From an uncultured Clostridia bacterium (GTDB lineage Bacteria > Bacillota > Clostridia > Oscillospirales > Ruminococcaceae): 8,629 bases of DNA. The position numbers were made by a program, and so were the translations under genes. Shown here one piece after another: positions 7,279 through 8,629 of this stretch. Positions within the stretch are counted from its first letter, which is position 1, and the number at the start of each line of letters is the position of its first letter. The stretch covers positions 1 through 8,629 of the forward strand of contig CANRDG010000075.1 of the NCBI GenBank assembly GCA_947629275.1. Reading direction: 5' to 3'. The notes under the pieces were generated by a model. That model saw only the letters and a list, made by a program, of their open reading frames with translations. It searched no databases and was not told where the DNA came from.

Positions 7279-7713
7279 TTATATTTCCTTTTTAGAATTT
7301 CTGATATAAATTGCCGATGTTATAACAACCGTTAGAATAAGAATATGCAAAATAGTATGATAAACATCGGGGATATATCCTCCATCAATTTCAAGCCACT
7401 TTATAGCCCCTGAAAAATATTTTATCTTACCTTCAAGTGAACCCATTATCCCTTTACCAAAAATAGTATACCATTCGTGACATAAAAATTGAATTACAAA
7501 CCATAATGATGTCCATACCGCAACAGCCCATTTCCCTACGTTTTCCTTAAATATAAATAATATCATCGCCGCTAAATAAATAAGGAAAAAAATTCCGTCA
7601 TCCTTATATGAGCGTGTAACTAAATAAGTATTATTGAAATAGATACCTGTCATATCAAGGGAAAACCAGAACAGAAGTAATATTTGAGGTATTATACAAT
7701 ATCTTTTCTTCAT
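7279..7713 (-). CDS. Small integral membrane protein of unknown function
   Basis: This 144-residue protein has four predicted membrane segments at about 7-25, 40-55, 62-78 and 117-137, with charged ends (KKR at the N-terminus, RNSKKEI at the C-terminus). The loop at about 79-116 is rich in aromatics and Gly (HEWYTIF, LEGKIKYFSG, EIDGGYIPDVYH) and is likely the functional part. I recognise no characterised family; it looks like hypothetical membrane proteins found across Clostridia. The start is supported by AGGGGG 6 nt before the ATG. The gene is clearly more AT-rich than trpS or sigK and sits between repeat copies R1 and R2, which suggests acquisition as a separate unit. It may be driven by the TATAAT box at 7756-7761. 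Confidence 0.85.
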   Translation of the reverse strand: MKKRYCIIPQILLLFWFSLDMTGIYFNNTYLVTRSYKDDGIFFLIYLAAMILFIFKENVGKWAVAVWTSLWFVIQFLCHEWYTIFGKGIMGSLEGKIKYFSGAIKWLEIDGGYIPDVYHTILHILILTVVITSAIYIRNSKKEI

Positions 7714-7729
7714 TCTTTACCCCCTAGAG

Positions 7730-7828
7730 CCCGATTTTATTAAGATACTAACATTATTATACCCTGCCCACCACACACGCTTTTGAACGTTTTGAGAGGG
7801 CGTTTGTATTTGCGTGAAACGCTTATTA
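7730..7828 (-). repeat. Cassette-boundary repeat, extended copy R2
   Basis: It comprises a 50-bp core (7777-7826, identical to R1) plus a leader at 7730-7776 that aligns with 8528-8575 with one single-base length difference and scattered mismatches. The core touches the stop codon of the nucleotidyltransferase gene (TAA at 7828-7826), and the leader ends 17 bp before the ATG of the membrane protein gene. It thus fills the whole space between the two genes. Confidence 0.92.
7756..7761 (-). promoter_or_regulatory. Possible -10 box upstream of the membrane protein gene
   Basis: On the minus strand TATAATAATGTTAG is exactly conserved between this leader and the one at 8547-8560, although neighbouring bases vary. 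Transcription would start near 7749, about 35 nt before the ATG. No good -35 hexamer is seen at the usual spacing (AAAAGC at 17 nt), so a helper protein or weak activity may apply. Confidence 0.45.
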
Positions 7829-8482
7829 AGATAAATAGAAATTTAATATCCAATCAATGATCTCGATCATTGTATTTCCCCTATTTTCTACACTTCCGAT
7901 CATTAGTTTTTCAAACCACTCTTGACATGGAATGAGTTTTAATTTTGAATATCTACGATATAAACTGCTTGACGGGGGGATTGGCATTTTATTGACTGCC
8001 CAGACTCCTTCTAACACTTTCCATGTGTTTGTTGCGACAAGATAGGAGATCAGTAAAACATCTTGTTTTGAAAATGCAGATTTCAATTTCAGCCTTGTAC
8101 TTTTCAACCAGTAGCAAATTTCGGATTGCTCCTTTTTTGAAATACAATAATGTTCCAGTACAGTTTCTGCATATGCAATGATTTCTTGTGCTTTTCCATT
8201 ATCATATTCAATCTTCGCATCAAGATATTTATATATCTCCATTGGATTGCTTTTCAACTTATCAATAGCCTTATCAAAAGTGGTATAATGTATTTCAACT
8301 AAAACACCATCAATTAGTTGTGATATAAAGTCATTCCTTTTTCCAAGTACGATAATATCCAAATCAGACAAATCGGTAGCAGTACCATATGCAACAGAAC
8401 CATTTAACAATACAGCATCAATGGCAGTATCTTTTTTAAACTCTAAAACCAGGTTGTTGAATATTTCCAATTGCTTACGCAT
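7826..8482 (-). CDS. Pol-beta superfamily nucleotidyltransferase (NTP_transf_2-like)
   Basis: The 218-residue protein shows the classic core of the superfamily: GS at 28-29 in LLNGSVAYGT and the metal-binding pair D40-x-D42 in SDLDIIV. The third carboxylate position looks like E63 (LVEIHY), where Asp is more common. Residues about 100-218 are mostly helical, as in antibiotic-modifying and MNT-type nucleotidyltransferases. These enzymes transfer a nucleotide to a small molecule, protein or RNA; the substrate cannot be told, and a resistance or toxin-antitoxin role is only possible. The ATG at 8482 is preferred over one at 8512 because AAAAGGTG lies 5 nt before it, while the upstream ATG has no proper site. 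The gene is AT-rich and lies between repeats R2 and R3. Confidence 0.85.
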   Translation of the reverse strand: MRKQLEIFNNLVLEFKKDTAIDAVLLNGSVAYGTATDLSDLDIIVLGKRNDFISQLIDGVLVEIHYTTFDKAIDKLKSNPMEIYKYLDAKIEYDNGKAQEIIAYAETVLEHYCISKKEQSEICYWLKSTRLKLKSAFSKQDVLLISYLVATNTWKVLEGVWAVNKMPIPPSSSLYRRYSKLKLIPCQEWFEKLMIGSVENRGNTMIEIIDWILNFYLS

Positions 8483-8527
8483 AGTTTCACCTTTTCTGTT
8501 TCCGTGTAACATCTCTATTTTATAAAT

Positions 8528-8627
8528 CCCGATTTATATAAATACACTAACATTATTATATCCTGCTTACCTCACACGCTTTTGAACGTTCTGAGAGGGC
8601 AGTTGTATTTGCGTGAAACGCTTATTA
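8528..8627 (-). repeat. Cassette-boundary repeat, extended copy R3
   Basis: The core 8576-8625 matches R1 and R2 at 47 of 50 positions (differences at 8591, 8601 and 8602). The leader 8528-8575 aligns with that of R2. At 8625-8627 there is a TTA at the same place as the stop codon next to R2, so a further minus-strand gene probably ends here and continues past the window. Confidence 0.88.
8555..8560 (-). promoter_or_regulatory. Possible -10 box upstream of the nucleotidyltransferase gene
   Basis: TATAAT in the conserved TATAATAATGTTAG context shared with R2. Transcription would start near 8548, giving a leader of about 65 nt before the ATG at 8482. No matching -35 is visible. Confidence 0.45.
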
Positions 8628-8629
8628 TG

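Noticed and set aside
8483..8512. Earlier ATG of the nucleotidyltransferase at 8512
   Set aside because: No ribosome binding site precedes it, while AAAAGGTG sits properly before the ATG at 8482, where the typical protein start also lies.
7225..8625. CRISPR array
   Set aside because: The repeats are 50 bp and separated by whole genes of 500-750 bp, not by short uniform spacers.
7225..8627. Classical integron attC sites
   Set aside because: The repeats contain no RYYYAAC/GTTRRRY core pair on either strand and no integrase gene is in the window. Only the cassette-like layout is similar.

Overview
The window looks like a piece of a low-to-moderate GC, spore-forming Firmicute, most likely a gut-type Clostridia (Ruminococcaceae/Oscillospiraceae-like). 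This is inferred from a sporulation sigma-K gene with a pro-sequence, a very large Cna-B/SpaA-type surface adhesin, and Gram-positive promoters and ribosome binding sites. The exact taxon cannot be fixed from the sequence alone.

Layout from left to right. Positions 1-4541 (minus strand) hold the first 1513 codons of a secreted adhesin. It has a signal peptide, a long beta-rich adhesive stalk, two Cna-B domains, three complete SpaA-like domains and the start of a fourth; the gene runs off the left edge. It has its own strong promoter in an AT-rich gap. Positions 4719-5414 (minus) encode sigK. Positions 5551-6615 (plus) encode tryptophanyl-tRNA synthetase (trpS), read divergently from sigK from a near-consensus promoter and closed by a strong terminator. 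Positions 6657-7210 hold no credible gene. They carry a dense cluster of perfect palindromes (6756-6979), two further hairpins, and two blocks of degenerate heptamer repeats.

Positions 7203-8629 are the most unusual part. Two AT-rich, unrelated minus-strand genes, a four-segment membrane protein and a Pol-beta-type nucleotidyltransferase, are each bounded by copies of a 50-bp repeat (7225-7274, 7777-7826, 8576-8625). Two copies are identical and the third has three mismatches. The two copies upstream of genes also carry a related leader of about 45 bp with a TATAAT box. Only the last copy on the minus strand has the second arm and T-run of a terminator. The arrangement repeat - gene - repeat - gene - repeat looks like an array of single-gene cassettes placed into a terminator, with a third cassette probably continuing past the right edge. 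It lacks the core motifs of integron attC sites, so the mechanism is open.

The housekeeping genes (sigK, trpS) look ordinary. The accessory content is the surface adhesin on the left and the cassette-like array on the right. No functional link between the two sides can be seen.
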